In this document: positions 38,213-51,831 of the stretch, in pieces
Position numbering within the stretch: position 1 is the stretch's first letter
How the letters are laid out: every line of letters starts with the position of its first letter
From: Liquorilactobacillus uvarum DSM 19971
GTDB taxonomy: Bacteria > Bacillota > Bacilli > Lactobacillales > Lactobacillaceae
Direction: 5' to 3'
DNA: 57,966 nucleotides
Assembly (NCBI RefSeq): GCF_001434935.1
Contig: NZ_AZEG01000015.1
Span: 1 to 57,966 of the forward strand
Notes under the pieces: model-generated
Told to the model about the DNA's origin: nothing
Seen by the model: only the letters and a program-made list of their open reading frames with translations
Database searches by the model: none
Program-made: the position numbers and the translations under genes

Positions 38213-38236
38213 ATTATATTTGACTAATCAGTCAAA
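38213..38236 (-). promoter_or_regulatory. TetR operator overlapping the regulator's promoter
   Basis: TTTGACT-AATC-AGTCAAA (38219-38236) has perfect 7-base arms. On the minus strand it abuts TATAAT (38218..38213), so it fills the promoter spacer. Binding of the neighbouring TetR protein would block its own operon; this is inferred from position. Confidence 0.75.
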
Positions 38237-38380
38237 AACTATTTTTGAATGCTTGTTCAAAAAAGCAGCTATGATTTTCCTATTTGAGTTAGGATTTTCA
38301 TGGCCGCTCTAAACTTAAATTTTTGTAAGTACCGTTTTCGTACACACGTACCCCACATTGAAACATTTAAATCTCTTGCA

Positions 38381-38992
38381 CTAATGAATAATTGTGGTAA
38401 AATTTTTTGAGTCTTCTCGAATATGATCATGTCCATGGCTGCGTGCCTTACCTATTGGCAAGAGCATTATCGGAAATAGTTTTTCAGATATTTTTAAATA
38501 GTCAAGAACATCATTAAAATTGACTCCTCTCATCGGTACTGAATCATATCCGAAAGCCCGAATTACATGCATCAAATTCATGCTGAACAAACCAAGGTCC
38601 AAACGCAGTCCAGTTTCTTCTTTATCTTCTGGATGTGTCGCAAAATATGTTTCAATTCGTTTGCGTTTATTTTCTGCTTGATCATTTTCAATAAGGTGAT
38701 GTTTAATACTATAATTAACTACCTTCTCTATGTCATATTGACTCTTATCTCCCAATATCAATAATACAGCTGATGCTTCGGCAACATGAGCCTGACCAAA
38801 AGATAGTTCTTTTAATTTGTTCTTCATAACTGTGTTTTTGACCACATACACTTTCCATGGCTGAGAATTATTATTGGATGGAGCATTTGCAGCATGGCTC
38901 AACATCTCTAATATTTTCTGGTCGCTAATCTCTACATTAGGTACAAAATGGCGAATCGATTTTCGCTCGTCCAAATTATTTAAAAAATCCAT
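38381..38992 (-). CDS. nitroreductase family protein
   Basis: FMN-dependent oxidoreductase of 203 residues. Conserved blocks are ERKSIRHF (about 9-16), the FMN-site AANAPSNNNSQPWKVYVV (about 34-51) and the LDLGLFSMNLMHVIRAFGYDSVPM stretch (about 130-153). Divergent from the HxlR regulator gene 100 bp away, a common pairing. Confidence 0.9.
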   Translation of the reverse strand: MDFLNNLDERKSIRHFVPNVEISDQKILEMLSHAANAPSNNNSQPWKVYVVKNTVMKNKLKELSFGQAHVAEASAVLLILGDKSQYDIEKVVNYSIKHHLIENDQAENKRKRIETYFATHPEDKEETGLRLDLGLFSMNLMHVIRAFGYDSVPMRGVNFNDVLDYLKISEKLFPIMLLPIGKARSHGHDHIREDSKNFTTIIH

Positions 38993-39092
38993 TAGTAATA
39001 CTCCCCTTCTTCGTTATAAAGTTATTGTATTAACAAAATGGAACAATAAAAAGTACGCACATTTTTGTAACTTAAAAAGGCAGGTTAATAAT

Positions 39093-39410
39093 ATGCAAAC
39101 AACAGATGAATGGTCTTGCGGCGTTTCAAAAGTAATGGACGTCTTCGCTGGGAAATGGAAACTCAACATTCTATGGATAATTTACAATGAAGAAGGAATT
39201 CGTTTTAACCAACTTAAAAATAGAACTGTTGGGATTACTAACATCATGTTAACAAGATCTCTTGAAACACTAACTTCTGAAAAAATCATTTCAAACAATT
39301 TAATTGGAAACAAACCGCCCTTCAAATCTGAATACTATCTAACGACTAAAGGGAAAAGTTTAGTACCGCTTATGCAATCTCTGAACGATTGGGGAAAAAA
39401 TAATCTGTGA
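39093..39410 (+). CDS. HxlR-family transcription regulator
   Basis: 105 residues with the HxlR signature: CGVSKVMDVFAGKWKLNILW near the N-terminus, then RFNQLKNRTVGITNIMLTRSLETL (helix-turn-helix), and a wing ending YYLTTKGKSLVPLM. The single Cys near residue 8 is the usual redox or electrophile-sensing position. I chose the ATG at 39093. Probably regulates the divergent nitroreductase; an imperfect dyad GTTATTGTATTAAC lies in the shared 100-bp region. Confidence 0.9.
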   Translation: MQTTDEWSCGVSKVMDVFAGKWKLNILWIIYNEEGIRFNQLKNRTVGITNIMLTRSLETLTSEKIISNNLIGNKPPFKSEYYLTTKGKSLVPLMQSLNDWGKNNL

Positions 39411-39434
39411 TTTAAAAATATTTCTTACAACACA

Positions 39435-39478
39435 AAAAGAGGTTGACTCAAAAGTTTAATTTTGAGCCAGCCTCTTTT
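39435..39478. terminator. bidirectional terminator after the HxlR gene
   Basis: AAAAGAGG-TG-CTCAAAA pairs with TTTTGAG-CA-CCTCTTTT with two mismatches. It separates convergent genes. Confidence 0.85.
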
Positions 39479-39571
39479 GATTCCATATAATTGTGTTTCA
39501 ATGTAAATAAAAATCACTTTTCAGTAAACAAATTTCAAGCAAAATTTCCAATTTAATTTTCAAATTGAGTG

Positions 39572-40216
39572 TTATTTCAACTTTAAATATTCTTCAACTT
39601 CAGCAGCATACGTTTCGAGCAAAATTGTTGAATATTTTTTCTGTTGTTTAGTCTTTTTTACATATTTCCACAAAAGAGCTGCTACCTTAAGTCGATCAGT
39701 ATATTGAGCCGTTGCTGGATCCAGAAAAAAATCACGTACAAAATTATTCCATTGGTATGTTTTTTCTTCAGAGACAGCTGCAAGCTCTTTTTTATCATCC
39801 CTTAAGTGCAGAGAACACTCAATTAAGTCAGACACCGTCATTTTAGTATTATTTTCTTGCTCAGCCTTACGTTTAACAATTGCCATTTCTTTTTTAAAGG
39901 AAAATTTTTCCACACCGAAATAAGCAGCAAAAAACTTGCGTGCCTCACTATTAAAAGCAAAACCAGATCCAACGATTTTAGTATCTAATTTAATTTGATC
40001 CGCCACAAGTAACTTTTTCCTAATCAGAGGACGTCTTGCCTTTATCTCATAAACTGGTGTACCGGAAAGATATTGTTCGACATAAGAATTTAGTTCTGCC
40101 TTTGTTCCAGTTGTTGGCAGTTTAAGGAAACAACATAGCTCAGTTAGCTCAGTTTTATAATAGTACCGCTCCTTAAATTGAGTTAAATTGCTTGGTATTA
40201 CAATGTTTTTCGTCAT
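39572..40216 (-). CDS. SAP-domain protein
   Basis: 214 residues. Residues about 22-51 (TELTELCCFLKLPTTGTKAEL) form a SAP-type helix-extended loop-helix often binding DNA. The C-terminal half (YQWNNFVRDFFLDP...LKVAALLWKYVK) resembles a domain often found joined to SAP in small bacterial proteins (DUF6434, from memory). Function unknown. Start ATG 40216 has GGAGAAGG in front. Confidence 0.7.
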   Translation of the reverse strand: MTKNIVIPSNLTQFKERYYYKTELTELCCFLKLPTTGTKAELNSYVEQYLSGTPVYEIKARRPLIRKKLLVADQIKLDTKIVGSGFAFNSEARKFFAAYFGVEKFSFKKEMAIVKRKAEQENNTKMTVSDLIECSLHLRDDKKELAAVSEEKTYQWNNFVRDFFLDPATAQYTDRLKVAALLWKYVKKTKQQKKYSTILLETYAAEVEEYLKLK

Positions 40217-40382
40217 TCGAACCTTCTCCCAGTTATGGTAAAGTTTGTCCCCGTACCATGCAAACAAGATACTTAATATTTGTATTTGATACCGTTACGC
40301 TTGGAATAGACTCACGATCAGCTTAGTCAAGCTCTCGTTATTTCTTGCTTCAGTCAGATTTTGCCTGTAAGCTCGTCTTGAC

Positions 40383-41753
40383 CTATCTTCTCGATAGGAC
40401 TGTAACGCTCTCAACATGTACCGTCTGTGGAAATTGATCAACAGGCTGGATTGGCTGCTCAATTGTGTATCCTTTTCCAAGAAACAATTGCAAATCTCTG
40501 ACCAAAGTTGCAGGGTTGCAGCTGACATAAACAATCTTATTGGGATTCATCTTAACTGCACTTTCAACCAAGCTTTCAGCGAGCCCCTTGCGTGGAGGAT
40601 CAACAACGATCACATCTGGCTTAATTCCCTGTTCCTCCCATTTTTGCATCCATTCTTCTGCCATGCCTGTTTCAAATTGTGTATTTTCAATTCCATTCGC
40701 CGCTGCATTCAGTTTGGCATCGATTATTGCTTCAGGAACAATTTCTACACCATAAACTTTCGCGGCTTTAGCTGCAAGTGTTAATGAAATTGTTCCAATT
40801 CCGCAATAAGCATCGATTACTGTCTCTTTGCCTGTTAAGTTAGCACCTTCGGCAACTACTTGATAGAGCCTTTCAGTCTGGACAGGATTAACTTGGTAAA
40901 ACGACTGCGGTGAAATATTAAAAGTTATTCCATTTAGTTGATCTTTGATCTGTTTCTTACCCGCTAACAACTTATCCTGTTTGCCTAAAATAACGTTAGT
41001 GGACACCTGATTAACATTCTGAATGATACTGCAAACATCTGGACATTTTGTCTGAATTGCTTCTACAATCTGGTCCTGCATTGGAATCCTCTTTGAACGT
41101 GTGACAAGGACAACCATAACTTCATGTGTGTAATAACCTCGTCGAACCATAATATGTCTAATAACTCCACTATGTTTGCGCTCATCGTAGGCTTCAATAT
41201 TAAATTTACGCAAAACATCACGAACTTCTTTAATTACCTCATCAATTCTTTTATCCTGGATAAGAAAATCTTCTAATGGAACAAAAGTGTGACTATTTTT
41301 CTTAAAAAAACCTGTTTCAAGTTTTCCATTAACTGCTCTAACCGGCACTTGTGCCTTATTGCGATAATGATAAGGTTCATCCATACCAATTGTTGGTGCA
41401 ACTTCAACATTTTTCAAATGAATTTTATTAAGCAGCTCTGATATTTGATTGCGTTTAAATTCAAGTTGTGCTGCATAATTAAGGTGCTGCAGTGGTGCAA
41501 TTCCGGTTTGAAGATAGTGATTTTCAGTCACTTCAACACGTTGGTCACTTGTACTCAACTGCTCGATAACCTTAGCGAAGCCGTAATTTTTTGAGGCCTT
41601 AAGTACATGCACCTTAACCTTTTCCGTGGGTAAAGCATTTTCGATAAATAATGGGTAGTGATCGACCTTAGCAACACCCATTCCTTGGTACGTCAAATCC
41701 TCAATTGTAACTGTTAATTCTTCATTTTTGCTAACTGGTGATTTACTCCCCAT
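40383..41753 (-). CDS. rlmD: 23S rRNA (uracil-C5)-methyltransferase, RlmD/RlmCD type, copy 2
   Basis: 456 residues with the same domain order as copy 1: TRAM (IEDLTYQGMGVAKVDHYPLF), catalytic fold with DAYCGIGTISL, VVDPPRKGL and YVSCNPATLVRDL. The Fe-S cysteines are again missing (TGIAPLQHL where CGGCxLQHL is expected). I chose the ATG at 41753, preceded by AGAGGAG. It stands at the end of the pcrA-ligA-camS-gatCAB-dgkB block, the usual location in lactobacilli, so it may be the ancestral copy. Confidence 0.92.
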   Translation of the reverse strand: MGSKSPVSKNEELTVTIEDLTYQGMGVAKVDHYPLFIENALPTEKVKVHVLKASKNYGFAKVIEQLSTSDQRVEVTENHYLQTGIAPLQHLNYAAQLEFKRNQISELLNKIHLKNVEVAPTIGMDEPYHYRNKAQVPVRAVNGKLETGFFKKNSHTFVPLEDFLIQDKRIDEVIKEVRDVLRKFNIEAYDERKHSGVIRHIMVRRGYYTHEVMVVLVTRSKRIPMQDQIVEAIQTKCPDVCSIIQNVNQVSTNVILGKQDKLLAGKKQIKDQLNGITFNISPQSFYQVNPVQTERLYQVVAEGANLTGKETVIDAYCGIGTISLTLAAKAAKVYGVEIVPEAIIDAKLNAAANGIENTQFETGMAEEWMQKWEEQGIKPDVIVVDPPRKGLAESLVESAVKMNPNKIVYVSCNPATLVRDLQLFLGKGYTIEQPIQPVDQFPQTVHVESVTVLSRR

Positions 41754-41772
41754 GTTTTTCTCCTCTTTGCTC

Positions 41773-41812
41773 AAAAAACACCGCGCTCTTATCTACAAAA
41801 AAGACCGCGGTG
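41773..41812 (-). terminator. terminator between dgkB and rlmD copy 2
   Basis: Minus strand CACCGCG (41812..41806) and CGCGGTG (41785..41779) form a stem followed by T6. The hairpin ends right before the rlmD ribosome site, so it may attenuate rather than fully stop transcription into rlmD. Confidence 0.7.
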
Positions 41813-41820
41813 CTTTTTGA

Positions 41821-42864
41821 CTACTTTTTATCTTTTTCTCCAACTGCTCCGTCGCCATTGATATCTTCTCCGATCAAGTCTTCCACACTTTCAACAAAGT
41901 GCTGACTTGCATCGATTTCTTCTGGTGTTTTATTAGAAGAAGTAATTGCTCCCTTTGGTATCTCTTCAGTATTAGCAAACATTTGAATATGCTGCTTTAA
42001 ATTTCTGAAAATCATTGGAGCATCCCCGCCGTACTCCCCATCAATGTTAATCATCATCTTTTCATCAACAGGTTTAGCCGTCAGCTTCGAGGTTTTAACA
42101 TATAATATCCGAGGATCATTAATATGGCGTCCCCCATTTAGGACCATTGTCATCAGCTGTAAAATTTCAACCAAATTGCTGGTCTTGACAACGATCAAGG
42201 TAAACTTACCATCGTCCAAAGATGCATCTGGAACAATTTGTTCAAATCCGCCAATCGAATTAGTCAGTGCTAGCAGAAACATTGATGCTTTTCCATCAAA
42301 AATTCCGTTATCATATTCTAAATGCATTTTTATAGGCTTAATCCGTGGCAACATCTCTGCACCTTTCAACAAGTAGGCTAAGTATCCAAATAAAGACTTG
42401 AACTGAGATGGAACTCCGTATGTTAGCTCTGTCAATAACCCACCACCAGCAATATTCACGAAATATTTTTCTCCTGCCTGTCCAATATCCATATTAACCG
42501 TTTGACCCTTAGCAATGACTTTAGCTGCTTCAACAGGATCTTCACGCGGTATCCTTAAAGCGCGCGCATAGTCATTAGTTGTTCCGGCTGGGATAATCCC
42601 CATCTTTGGGCGCTGCTTAAGTGGTGCAATTCCATTTACAACCTCATTGATCGTTCCATCACCGCCAGCAGCAACAATCAAATTAAAACCAGCTCTAGCA
42701 ACGCGTTCAGCCTCATTGCGCGCAGAATCAGGCTCAGGCGTTGTTTGAAAAGCACTGGTTTCATACCCAGCACGTTCCAAAATGTTTAAAATTTCTACTA
42801 GATCATTCTTCATCGCTTCACGACCTGAAGTTGGATTATAAATGATCCTGCAACGCTTTTGCAT
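41821..42864 (-). CDS. dgkB: diacylglycerol/lipid kinase DgkB
   Basis: Phosphorylates diacylglycerol to phosphatidic acid, returning the diacylglycerol that LtaS releases to phospholipid synthesis. About 347 residues with the kinase core YNPTSGRE, AAGGDGTINEVVNG (residues about 65-78), the GIIPAGTTNDYARAL loop and IDGEYGGDAP near the C-terminus. Two adjacent ATGs follow GGGGAG; I chose the second for spacing. It directly follows gatB on the same strand. Confidence 0.92.
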   Translation of the reverse strand: MQKRCRIIYNPTSGREAMKNDLVEILNILERAGYETSAFQTTPEPDSARNEAERVARAGFNLIVAAGGDGTINEVVNGIAPLKQRPKMGIIPAGTTNDYARALRIPREDPVEAAKVIAKGQTVNMDIGQAGEKYFVNIAGGGLLTELTYGVPSQFKSLFGYLAYLLKGAEMLPRIKPIKMHLEYDNGIFDGKASMFLLALTNSIGGFEQIVPDASLDDGKFTLIVVKTSNLVEILQLMTMVLNGGRHINDPRILYVKTSKLTAKPVDEKMMINIDGEYGGDAPMIFRNLKQHIQMFANTEEIPKGAITSSNKTPEEIDASQHFVESVEDLIGEDINGDGAVGEKDKK

Positions 42865-42901
42865 CATTAACTCCCCTTATCCGGTATTCAAGATCACATT
42901 T

Positions 42902-44332
42902 TTAAAGTTGTTTCAAACTCGCTATCAGCAATTTATTAACAACTTTTGGATTTGCTTTACCACGTGTCTGTTTCATGATCTGACCCACCAAGAATCCAAT
43001 GGCACGATCCTTACCGTTTTTATAATCTTCAATTGACTTTTCATTATTTTGAAGCACATCATCGATGATTGGCTGCAATACAGCAGGATCTGATAATTGA
43101 ACAAGTCCCTTTTTCTCGACCCATGCTTTTGGTTCACTGCCGTTAGTAATGATTTCCTTAAATACTTTTTTAGCTATTTTGGAAGAAATTGTCGCATTTT
43201 GAATCAATTTAATCATCGTTGCTAGGTGCTCTGGTGTTAATTTTGTATCTAACAAACCAATTTGTTTAGCATTTAAATACGCGTTAACGTCACCCATCAA
43301 CCAATTACCGGCTAATTTAGGATCTGCCCCTTGGGCAACAGTTTCTTCAAAGAAGTCAGACATTTCCTTGGTCTGAGTTAAGACATTTGCATCATATTCA
43401 GGCAAACCCCAATCTTCAACATAGCGTTTACGACGTTTGTCCGGCATTTCAGGTATTGATTTTTTGACTTCCTGCACCCAATCATCTGAAATATGTATTG
43501 GTGGCAAGTCTGGTTCTGGAAAATAACGGTAATCACTTGCGCCTTCCTTAACACGCATCAAAATTGTTTCTCCTGTTGCTTCATCAAAACGACGTGTTTC
43601 CTGCCTGATTTCATCTCCTGCCATCAGAACTCTTTGCTGACGCTTAGACTCATAATGTGATCCTTTACGTACATGTTCAAACGAGTTAAGGTTCTTCATC
43701 TCAGTTTTAGTACCTAGCTTATCAGAACCGATAGGCCGGACAGAAACATTGACATCTGCACGCATTGATCCTTCTTCCATCTTCACATCCGAGATGCCAG
43801 TAAACTGTATTATCTGACGTAGACGTACTAAGTAAGCGTAAGCTTCGTCTGCAGAGGATATATCTGGTTTTGAAACAATTTCAATCAGAGGTGTTCCTTG
43901 GCGGTTAAGATCAACATAAGAATAACCATCGGAGCTATGTGTGTTCTTACCAGCATCTTCTTCAACGTGCATTTCTTCAATTCCAATTTTTTTCTTCTGA
44001 CCATCGACTTCAATCTCAAGCCAGCCATGACGTCCAATTGGTGTTTGTGATTGTGTTATTTGGTATGCTTTTGGATTATCAGGATAGAAATAGTTTTTAC
44101 GATCAAAATGAATATCTCTCGTAATTTCACAATTTAGAGCTAACGCTGCACGCATACCAAATTCCAATGCTCTTTTATTAACCGTTGGCAATACTCCTGG
44201 AAAAGCCCAGTCAACCACATTTGTATTTGTATTAGGATCTGATCCATATTGCACAGGAGCTGGAGAAAAAGCTTTAGAGTTTGTTTTCATTTCAATATGA
44301 ACTTCCAGACCGATCGTTGTTTCAAAATTCAT
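42902..44332 (-). CDS. gatB: Asp-tRNA(Asn)/Glu-tRNA(Gln) amidotransferase subunit B
   Basis: Part of GatCAB, which converts mischarged Glu-tRNA(Gln) and Asp-tRNA(Asn). 476 residues starting [13 protein letters not shown], with [31 protein letters not shown] and the [13 protein letters not shown] signature; the C-terminal Yqey-like tail is intact. Its ATG overlaps the gatA stop by one base. Confidence 0.97.
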   Translation of the reverse strand: MNFETTIGLEVHIEMKTNSKAFSPAPVQYGSDPNTNTNVVDWAFPGVLPTVNKRALEFGMRAALALNCEITRDIHFDRKNYFYPDNPKAYQITQSQTPIGRHGWLEIEVDGQKKKIGIEEMHVEEDAGKNTHSSDGYSYVDLNRQGTPLIEIVSKPDISSADEAYAYLVRLRQIIQFTGISDVKMEEGSMRADVNVSVRPIGSDKLGTKTEMKNLNSFEHVRKGSHYESKRQQRVLMAGDEIRQETRRFDEATGETILMRVKEGASDYRYFPEPDLPPIHISDDWVQEVKKSIPEMPDKRRKRYVEDWGLPEYDANVLTQTKEMSDFFEETVAQGADPKLAGNWLMGDVNAYLNAKQIGLLDTKLTPEHLATMIKLIQNATISSKIAKKVFKEIITNGSEPKAWVEKKGLVQLSDPAVLQPIIDDVLQNNEKSIEDYKNGKDRAIGFLVGQIMKQTRGKANPKVVNKLLIASLKQL

Positions 44333-45795
44333 TAATTTTGCCCTCCAATCATTGGTACCTGCTTATGAAATTCGGTTGCTTGTTCAAAAGCATAACCCGC
44401 ACGATACATTGTTGTTTCATCAAATTGATTTGCAATTAATTGCAGACCAACCGGTAATCCCTTGCTGTACCCGGCAGGAAGAGACATTCCCGGCAATCCC
44501 GCAAGATTGACCGGAATAGTCAATATATCATTCATATACATCGTAACAGGATCTTTAATGTCCTCTCCAATACCAAATGCTGTTGTTGGCGTTGTTGGTC
44601 CTAAAATTAGATCATACTTAGCAAACACTCGTGCAAAATCTTGACAAATTAATGTTCTAACTTGAGCAGCCTTCTTAAAGAAGGCATCATAGGTACCAGC
44701 AGACAATGAGAATGTCCCTAGCATGATACGGCGTTTAACTTCATCACCAAAACCTTCAGATCTTGATTTTACGTATACATCTTCCAAGTTCTTAACAGCC
44801 TGAGCGCGATGTCCATAGCGAATTCCATCGAAACGCTGCAAATTAGATGATGCTTCTGATGAAGCAATAATATAGTAAACCGGTACACCATATTTACTAT
44901 GCGGCAAACTAACTTCATCGACGATTGCTCCTAATTTTTCGAAAACAGAAATAGCATTTTTAACAGCTTTTTTGATATCGTCAGCAACACCCTCACCTAA
45001 GTATTCCTTAGGAACGGCTATATGCATCCCCTTCACTCCGCCATCTATTCCCTTTGTAAAATCAGGTACTTCATGTTTAGAACTCGTAAAATCACGTGTA
45101 TCTGCCCCACTGATTGCACTTAAGAGCAAAGCATTGTCCTTGACCGTCCTAGTAAATGGTCCAATTTGGTCCAAACTAGATGCAAAAGCTATCAGACCGT
45201 AACGTGACACGCGACCATATGTTGGTTTAACTCCGACAATTCCGTTGAAGGATGCAGGTTGACGAATTGAGCCACCAGTATCAGAACCTAAGGAAGCAAC
45301 AACTTCACCAGCAGCAACTGCTGCTGCTGAACCACCTGAAGAACCGCCTGGAACTTTGGTCTGATCCCAAGCATTTTTAGTCAGTTTGAAAGCTGAATTT
45401 TCTGTCGAGCCGCCCATCGCAAACTCATCCATATTGGTTTTGCCAATTGTAATTGCTTTAGCAGCCTTGAGTTTTTCAATAACTGTTGCATCGTATATAG
45501 GTTCAAAATTTTCCAAAATCTTGCTGGCAGCTGTTGTTGTCAAACCTTTGGTTACAATGTTGTCTTTGATTCCAAGCGGTATTCCTGATAATACATTATC
45601 AGCGTCAATACCTGTTTTATCTATTTCTGCTGCTTGTTCTAAGGCTCCCTTTTCATCGACACTTAAAAAAGCATCAACTTTTTGTTCACGCTCTTTAATT
45701 ACGGCAAGAGTTTCCTTAGTTAGATCAGTCGCACTAATTTCCTTTTTTACTAATAAATCGTGCAAACTTGTTAAATCATTTGCAAAGTAGTCCAT
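44332..45795 (-). CDS. gatA: Asp-tRNA(Asn)/Glu-tRNA(Gln) amidotransferase subunit A
   Basis: Glutaminase subunit of GatCAB: frees ammonia from glutamine. 487 residues of the amidase signature family. The Ser-cisSer-Lys triad is visible: Lys in [10 protein letters not shown], the cis-Ser in [14 protein letters not shown], and the nucleophile Ser in [12 protein letters not shown]. Three bases separate it from gatC. Confidence 0.97.
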   Translation of the reverse strand: MDYFANDLTSLHDLLVKKEISATDLTKETLAVIKEREQKVDAFLSVDEKGALEQAAEIDKTGIDADNVLSGIPLGIKDNIVTKGLTTTAASKILENFEPIYDATVIEKLKAAKAITIGKTNMDEFAMGGSTENSAFKLTKNAWDQTKVPGGSSGGSAAAVAAGEVVASLGSDTGGSIRQPASFNGIVGVKPTYGRVSRYGLIAFASSLDQIGPFTRTVKDNALLLSAISGADTRDFTSSKHEVPDFTKGIDGGVKGMHIAVPKEYLGEGVADDIKKAVKNAISVFEKLGAIVDEVSLPHSKYGVPVYYIIASSEASSNLQRFDGIRYGHRAQAVKNLEDVYVKSRSEGFGDEVKRRIMLGTFSLSAGTYDAFFKKAAQVRTLICQDFARVFAKYDLILGPTTPTTAFGIGEDIKDPVTMYMNDILTIPVNLAGLPGMSLPAGYSKGLPVGLQLIANQFDETTMYRAGYAFEQATEFHKQVPMIGGQN

Positions 45796-45798
45796 TTA

Positions 45799-46101
45799 CT
45801 ATGCCTCCTCATTTTCATCAATAATTGCTGGAACTTTAATAAACCCATCTTGATGTTCAGGGACATTTTTCATTAACAGTTCACGCGCTGTTCCCTTGAC
45901 TGCATTATCTTCACGCATTGTATTGATAGAATCCGTAACATGTGTCGTGACTTCAACCCCATCTGTATCAACATCGCTAAGTTGCTGAACCATGTTTATA
46001 ATTTCATCCATTTGCCCAGTAAATTTTTGTAATTTCTCTTCTGAAAAAGCAAGTTTAGCTAATCCAGCAACATGTGCCACTTTACCTTCACTAATTGCCA
46101 T
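45799..46101 (-). CDS. gatC: Asp-tRNA(Asn)/Glu-tRNA(Gln) amidotransferase subunit C
   Basis: Small stabilising subunit of GatCAB, 100 residues. Conserved pattern [17 protein letters not shown] at the N-terminus and the DGVEVTTHV...MREDNA block. First gene of gatCAB, following camS after a 103-bp gap. Confidence 0.95.
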   Translation of the reverse strand: MAISEGKVAHVAGLAKLAFSEEKLQKFTGQMDEIINMVQQLSDVDTDGVEVTTHVTDSINTMREDNAVKGTARELLMKNVPEHQDGFIKVPAIIDENEEA

Positions 46102-46204
46102 TTATTCTCCCTCTTCCTTCTTTTTATAATTTCATTCTAGCATATCTAATTAAGTAAATGCGCAGTTGAATTTAATTCACTGTCAACATTATTGATTTGA
46201 GCCA

Positions 46205-49383
<3,179 letters not shown>

Positions 49384-49406
49384 TTATTTTTCGAGGTTGA
49401 AAATTT

Positions 49407-51641
49407 TTACTTACTTTTTGTTATTGGCGCAAAAGCAGCCAGCAAGCGTTTGATCCCTTTTCCATCAAAAGCAATATCAAGTTCAAGATCTTCTCCTTGA
49501 CCCGAAGTCTTAACAACAGTTCCGGTTCCCCATGCTTTATGCATGACTTTGTCCCCTATCTGCCAAGACTTCTTATCGGCTCCAGTGCCTCTATTTTTCT
49601 CTATCGTTCCAGCAGGTTGCCGGTACACTGGTTTGTTAAACGTTTTTTGTCTCTCTGGGTGCCGCATGTTGTTTAGAGAAGTATTTCCAACTTCATGATT
49701 TTCAGCTTGCAACAACTCTGGATCGATTTCTTGAATAAAACGTGAGGCTGGATTATTTTGGCGTCGACCATATAACATCCTTGAAAAAGCATTAGTCAAG
49801 TACAGTACCTTTTCAGCACGGGTAATTCCCACGTATGCAAGCCTTCGTTCCTCTTCAAGCTCACTTTCATCCATCATTGAACGCGAAAGCGGAAATAGTC
49901 CTTCTTCCAATCCCATTAAAAAGACAATAGGAAATTCCAATCCCTTGGCAGCATGAAGTGTCATCAATGTTACTTCATTTGCATTCTCTTCGACTCCATC
50001 TTGATCTGAGACCAGCGCTAGATCGGCTAAAAAGTCAATAAACGGATCGCTTGCTTCATCTTCGGGTTCCCAATTATCATCAAACTGTTTTGTAACTGTC
50101 AAAAATTCGTTTAAATTATCAAGTCTGCTCTGATTTTCTAAATTTTTAGTTGCTTCTAACGCAGCCTTATATCCGGTCTTATCCAATAACCGTTCTGTCA
50201 ATTCAGTAACATTCAGTTTTTCCTGCATAGTACGCAATTCTTTGATCGTATACGCAAAATCACTCAAAGCCCTGCTTGCTTTGCCTGACACATTCGCCAG
50301 CACCGAATTACTTGCTGCTTCAAGCAAAGACATGCCACTCATTTCAGCAAAAGCTGTTAATTTTTCAAGACTAGTTGCACCAATACCTCTTTTAGGCTCA
50401 TTTACTATTCGTTCAAAACTGATATTATCTTGTGGATTAGCAATTAATCGAATGTATGCTAAAACATCCATAATTTCTTTACGATCATAGAACTTATGTG
50501 CACCAACGATTTTGTATGGGATATTCGCTTTAATGAAAGTTTCTTCTATCACACGCGACTGTGCGTTAGTCCTATATAAGATCGCAAAAGAGCCAAAATT
50601 ATATTGCTTCTGCTCCATCAATTTTTGAATGTTTCGAACAACATAAAAAGCCTCATCATTAGCATTTTGTCCACGGTAATAATGAATTTTTTCACCTTGT
50701 GTATTATTTGTCCACAACTGTTTTTCTTTTCGTTTGGCATTATTTTTTATGACTGCATTCGCTGCCTGCAATATATTTTTGGTTGAACGGTAATTCTGTT
50801 CAAGTTTTACAATTTTTGTATCTGGATAATCTTTTTCAAAATTTAAAATATTTTCCATATTTGCGCCACGCCAGCCATAAATACTTTGATCTGCATCACC
50901 AACAACACAAATATTGTGATTTTCTTGAGCCAAACTGTTAACAAGCTCATACTGAGCTTCATTCGTATCTTGATATTCGTCAACGTGAATGTAAAGAAAC
51001 TTTCTTTGATAATACTTTAAGACCGCTTCATTCTCTTTAAAGAGCCGCAAAGTTAACATAATAAGATCATCAAAATCCACTGCTTGATTCTGTTCTAATC
51101 TTTTTTGATACTCTGCATAAACATCTGCCACGATCTTTTCAAAAGGAGTTTGCGACTCCTGCGCATAATTCTTCGGTGTTTTTAAATCGTTTTTAGCATT
51201 AGAGATTGCGCTTAAAATTGAGCGTGGATCGAACTTTTTGGGATCAATATTCAAATCTGCTAAAATATGCTTGATTAATGTTCGCTGTTCACTTGTTCCT
51301 GTTATTGTAAAGGCACGGTTATAACCCAATTTGTCAATGTCTCTTCTCAAAATGCGAACACACAGGGCATGAAATGTTGAAACCCAAACAGCCTCAGAAC
51401 CTTCACCCAGTAATCTATTCACTCGCTCGCGCATTTCTTTAGCTGCCTTATTAGTAAATGTGATTGCTAAAACATTCCAAGGATTGACATTTTTTTCTTT
51501 GATCAGATAAGCTACCCGATGTGTTAAAACCCTTGTTTTTCCGCTTCCAGCACCAGCGATTATCAAAAGCGGTCCTTCAGTACACAAAACAGCATCTTTT
51601 TGCTTGTCATTCATTCCATTTAATAGATCATCTGCTACCAC
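49407..51641 (-). CDS. pcrA: ATP-dependent DNA helicase PcrA
   Basis: UvrD-type helicase for repair and rolling-circle replication, about 744 residues. Motifs: AGAGSGKTRVLTHR (I), HVDEYQDTN (II), VGDADQSIYGWRGA (III), YRS (IV), and VTLMTLHAAKGLEFP (V). The C-terminal part, after about residue 650, carries the Tudor-like RNA polymerase-binding end (WQIGDKVMHKAWGTGTVV). Start: GTG 51641 has GAGAGG about ten bases ahead, and a TTG three codons earlier abuts it; neither is perfect. Confidence 0.96.
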   Translation of the reverse strand: MVADDLLNGMNDKQKDAVLCTEGPLLIIAGAGSGKTRVLTHRVAYLIKEKNVNPWNVLAITFTNKAAKEMRERVNRLLGEGSEAVWVSTFHALCVRILRRDIDKLGYNRAFTITGTSEQRTLIKHILADLNIDPKKFDPRSILSAISNAKNDLKTPKNYAQESQTPFEKIVADVYAEYQKRLEQNQAVDFDDLIMLTLRLFKENEAVLKYYQRKFLYIHVDEYQDTNEAQYELVNSLAQENHNICVVGDADQSIYGWRGANMENILNFEKDYPDTKIVKLEQNYRSTKNILQAANAVIKNNAKRKEKQLWTNNTQGEKIHYYRGQNANDEAFYVVRNIQKLMEQKQYNFGSFAILYRTNAQSRVIEETFIKANIPYKIVGAHKFYDRKEIMDVLAYIRLIANPQDNISFERIVNEPKRGIGATSLEKLTAFAEMSGMSLLEAASNSVLANVSGKASRALSDFAYTIKELRTMQEKLNVTELTERLLDKTGYKAALEATKNLENQSRLDNLNEFLTVTKQFDDNWEPEDEASDPFIDFLADLALVSDQDGVEENANEVTLMTLHAAKGLEFPIVFLMGLEEGLFPLSRSMMDESELEEERRLAYVGITRAEKVLYLTNAFSRMLYGRRQNNPASRFIQEIDPELLQAENHEVGNTSLNNMRHPERQKTFNKPVYRQPAGTIEKNRGTGADKKSWQIGDKVMHKAWGTGTVVKTSGQGEDLELDIAFDGKGIKRLLAAFAPITKSK

Positions 51642-51831
51642 TATTTTCAATCCTCTCTTTAGTCCAGTCAGTCTTTATTATAGCAAAAAAAAGAGAACAC
51701 TTCTCTAAAAAAAGAAACAAACCTACTCCTGTTAGATTAGCAATCTTTTTTCAAAACTGTGCATCCCTTAATTTATAAAAATACGCCTAGAATTATACTC
51801 TTAACTCAAATATACATAAAAACCCTTTTAA

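Noticed and set aside
40295-40534. 79-codon leftward frame overlapping the end of rlmD copy 2
   Set aside because: It lies in another frame over a confidently identified gene and has no ribosome site.
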